A stretch of DNA of 64,000 nucleotides, taken from NCBI RefSeq assembly GCF_025211055.1, contig NZ_JAOARO010000099.1, forward strand, positions 1-64,000. The letters are read 5' to 3'. Shown here piece after piece: positions 62,929 through 64,000 of this stretch (position 1 is the stretch's first letter; the number at the start of each line of letters is the position of its first letter). The position numbers were made by a program, and so were the translations under genes. The notes beneath the pieces are model-generated. The model was not told the DNA's origin. It did no database searches and worked only from the letters and a program-made list of their open reading frames with translations. The stretch comes from Vallitalea sp. GTDB lineage: Bacteria > Bacillota > Clostridia > Lachnospirales > Vallitaleaceae.

Positions 62929-63071
62929 TTGGAAAAAGCTAAACAGAGTTTGTTTATAAAATATAATTTAATTAAGTTTATTATAATCAAGCTAATATTT
63001 TCAATAACAGATTTTAGGGTGAATTCATAGATAAAGAACTTGTTATTAGAGCTGTCATAAAATATTCCAAA

Positions 63072-63236
63072 TTATTCCCCCCAGTCTTTTAGTAAAGCTG
63101 ACAATTCCTCTATATCTTTAAGTTTTTTATCATTATATAATGTATTCACTAGGCTTATTATTGAGTTCTCATGAAATCTTTCTATAAAATTTTCTGTCTC
63201 AAATTTTTAGATAATCTTCTTTTGTGACTAATGGCA
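63072..63236 (-). pseudogene. C-terminal remnant of a BlaI/MecI-family repressor
   Basis: On the minus strand LPLVTKEDYLK is followed by a frameshift (an in-frame TGA) and then FETENFIERFHENSIISLVN, TLYNDKKLKDIEELSALLKD and WGE with a stop at 63072-63074. This matches the BlaI C-terminal pattern L-x-P-L-V-S-K-E-E-Y, F-x-x-x-F-x-x-G-S-x-x-S-L-V, and a final D-I-E-E-L helix. The DNA-binding domain is gone. The rest of the gap 62929-63385 is AT-rich without recognised features. Confidence 0.65.
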
Positions 63237-63385
63237 GATAGGTTCGTTAAAGCATGTTAATTATATATGTTAAGCATTATGAACATTATATTTTAAATGG
63301 TTAAAAACTTCCTGAATAATTTTCCTTATTAAAACACCTACTAATAATAAATATAATAAAAAATGACATCAATAAGGAGTTAAAC

Positions 63386-64000
63386 ATGCTTAAATGGATA
63401 ATATCATCAACTTTTATAATTGTAGCCCTTAAAACATATAATATAATCTGTAAAATACCATCAACATGGTTATTTCACCATTATATTGAGAGGGTAGATT
63501 ACTTTAGAAGATTGAATAAAAAATTAAAATCAGGTGGAATTGTATTCATAGGAGATTCACTAACTGAACATTTTATTGTATCAGAATTCTTTCCAGAACA
63601 CTATGTAATTAATAGAGGAATATCTGGTGATACTACTTATGGGGTTCTATGCAGATTGAAGGAGAGTGCCTTTGACTTACAACCTAAAAAGATTTTTTTG
63701 CTTATAGGAATAAATGACATAGGTAATGAAAAAGAACCAACATATATAATTAATAATACTAAGCTGATTATAAAAAAATTAAAAAACAAACTACCAAAAA
63801 CAAAGATTTATGTTCAATCAATATATCCAGTCTATAAAGAGGTTAATAATAGCATCAAGAAGAGAATTGTAGGAAATAGAGATAACAAACAGATACAGAT
63901 AATAAATAGACAGCTATACAGATTATCAAAGAGATATAATTGTACGTATATAGATATGAATAAAAAACTAAGAGATAAACGTGGTCAGCTAAAATATGAG
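63386..64000 (+). CDS. SGNH/GDSL-family hydrolase (partial, runs off the window)
   Basis: ATG 63386 follows AAGGAG by 7 bases; 205 residues are seen before the window edge. The N-terminus has a hydrophobic stretch (LKWIISSTFIIVALKTYNII). Block I is GGIVFIGDSLTEHF with the catalytic Ser, block II is NRGISGDTTYGVL with Gly, and block III is LLIGINDIGN with Asn. The Asp-His of block V would lie past the edge. These enzymes are esterases or acetylhydrolases, often acting on lipids or acetylated sugars. The substrate is unknown. Confidence 0.88.
   Translation, partial: MLKWIISSTFIIVALKTYNIICKIPSTWLFHHYIERVDYFRRLNKKLKSGGIVFIGDSLTEHFIVSEFFPEHYVINRGISGDTTYGVLCRLKESAFDLQPKKIFLLIGINDIGNEKEPTYIINNTKLIIKKLKNKLPKTKIYVQSIYPVYKEVNNSIKKRIVGNRDNKQIQIINRQLYRLSKRYNCTYIDMNKKLRDKRGQLKYE

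Overview
The window is AT-rich, with strong AGGAGG-type ribosome binding sites, ATG/TTG/GTG starts and gene families typical of anaerobic low-GC Bacillota, class Clostridia: LplBC-type sugar transporters, a membrane AraC regulator, AsnA, PyrBI under a PyrR-type leader, and NPN cofactor genes. A marine or gut Lachnospirales/Vallitalea-like genome is a guess. It looks chromosomal. I saw no tRNA, rRNA, CRISPR array or intact transposon.

Layout. 1-2606: end of a pseudouridine synthase, a discoidin-like protein, a chemotaxis receptor. 2607-9511: a structured palindrome, then one operon of an FmdE-family protein, a FecCD-type metal ABC importer, and larC-larE-larB for the nickel-pincer nucleotide cofactor. 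9845-18673: a locus for sulfated, uronic-acid-containing glycan: a membrane AraC sensor, LplB/LplC permeases, a lipoprotein binding protein, a sulfatase and a GH88 unsaturated glucuronyl hydrolase. 19167-21862: MFS and MATE exporters. 21863-23900: a decayed zone with the 5' end of a group II intron, an Hsp20 stump, an LRR lipoprotein and a frameshifted small gene. 23917-33934: MutS-like membrane ATPase, YukJ, Ogt, SPOR lipoprotein, asnA, OFA-type MFS, DUF2935, DegV, pyrBI. 34434-44782: secreted subtilase, then a NarL-type two-component system with a lipoprotein and an ABC-2 exporter. 44856-51313: exonuclease III, diguanylate cyclase, a secreted five-repeat protein, an OmpR-type two-component system. 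51418-56060: prfC, a zinc/cadmium sensor with its P-type ATPase, a decayed YbgA gene. 56067-61842: AraC regulator divergent from a sugar-kinase / nucleotidyltransferase / phosphohexomutase / GalE operon. 62116-64000: PHP phosphatase, a BlaI-family remnant and a truncated SGNH hydrolase.

The most unusual signal is a structured palindromic element of about 100 nt present twice (2843-2941 and 51291-51395). Its long outer stem carries compensatory changes, and it has two inner hairpins with the same kind of hexaloop. One copy forms the 3' end of a histidine kinase gene. Three other long palindromes (18767-18869, 38047-38111, 39383-39452) may be relatives or separate families. Six stretches read as decayed or interrupted genes, so parts of this region are eroding. 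Functions are read from motifs and context. No database search was possible.
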